A DNA stretch of 5,786 nt. It comes from Planctomycetota bacterium. GTDB taxonomy: Bacteria > Planctomycetota > MHYJ01 > JACQXL01 > JAVHLO01. Both the position numbers and the translations under genes were made by a program. The notes below the pieces were generated by a model, which ran no database searches, was not told the origin of the DNA, and saw only the letters and a list, made by a program, of their open reading frames with translations. The DNA lies in assembly GCA_031082105.1 (NCBI GenBank), contig JAVHLO010000233.1:1-5786 (forward strand), read 5' to 3'. Positions 5,675 through 5,786 of the stretch are shown one piece after another (within the stretch, counting starts at the first letter, position 1; every line of letters starts with the position of its first letter).

Positions 5675-5786
5675 GTCATTCCCGCGAAAGCGGGAATCCA
5701 GCGGATGGCCGACGCGACCGGGATTGTCGGAATCCAGTCTTGTCCTCTTGCCGTTGCACCGTTTGCTGGATTCCCGCTTTCGCGGG
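5675..5786. repeat. Paired inverted repeat element, cut by the window edge
   Basis: The left arm runs from 5675 to 5701. Within it an 8-bp stem, ATTCCCGC/GCGGGAAT, closes on a GAAA tetraloop and is followed by CCAG. The right arm at 5766-5786 is the exact reverse complement of 5681-5701 and would probably run about 6 bp past the window. The spacer holds a third partial copy, GGAATCCAG at 5729-5737. Hairpins of this ATTCCCGC type are widespread dispersed repeats in bacteria, including the dRS3-like repeats of Neisseria. The element lies 38 bp after the kinase stop codon and could act as an mRNA 3' stabiliser. Confidence 0.75.

Noticed and set aside
5657..5786. Open frame starting ATG at 5657 and running off the window end
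   Set aside because: It reads through the inverted repeat and gives the VIPAKAGIQ-type translation typical of this repeat; no domain and no good ribosome binding site.

Overview
The window holds two same-strand genes and three non-coding gaps. Each gap carries at least one palindromic repeat element. The DNA is GC-rich (visibly around 60% G+C by eye, not counted). The parts list, a sigma-54 activator, a sigma-54 type promoter, a very long PAS/GAF hybrid histidine kinase and REP-like and other paired-hairpin repeats, points to a free-living, environmentally responsive Gram-negative-type bacterium. The style resembles Deltaproteobacteria, Planctomycetes/PVC or an uncultivated candidate phylum. 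The sequence alone does not settle the lineage.

Layout: positions 1-222 are the leader of gene 1 and contain a nested palindrome (57-145). Gene 1 (223-1212, 329 aa) is a receiver-less bacterial enhancer-binding protein: a sigma-54 AAA+ domain with an intact GAFTGA loop, plus a Fis-type helix-turn-helix. Its Walker B aspartate is replaced by asparagine. Its stop codon lies inside a 133-bp element (1209-1341) that is a textbook pair of inverted REP hairpins, each preceded by the GTAG tetranucleotide. The rest of the gap (1342-2006) contains a cluster of GC-rich hairpins, a perfect 16-bp inverted repeat placed like an upstream activator site, and a strong match to a -24/-12 sigma-54 promoter (1641-1656). 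A long leader of unclear content then runs to gene 2.

Gene 2 (2007-5636, 1209 aa) is a soluble hybrid histidine kinase: heptad-repeat coiled coil, GAF, PAS, cysteine-rich GAF, PAS, PAS with a CPxC motif, HisKA, HATPase and C-terminal receiver. Downstream, 5675-5786 is a second kind of paired inverted repeat, cut by the window edge.

Working model (inference): gene 1, or a paralogue, activates the sigma-54 promoter in front of the kinase from the 1504-1519 site about 155 bp upstream of the predicted start point. The kinase would then be made under sigma-54 control and would read a cytoplasmic, possibly redox or metal-linked, signal. The receiver-less activator cannot be the phosphorylation target of the kinase, so either the regulation is not by phosphotransfer or the final partner lies outside the window.
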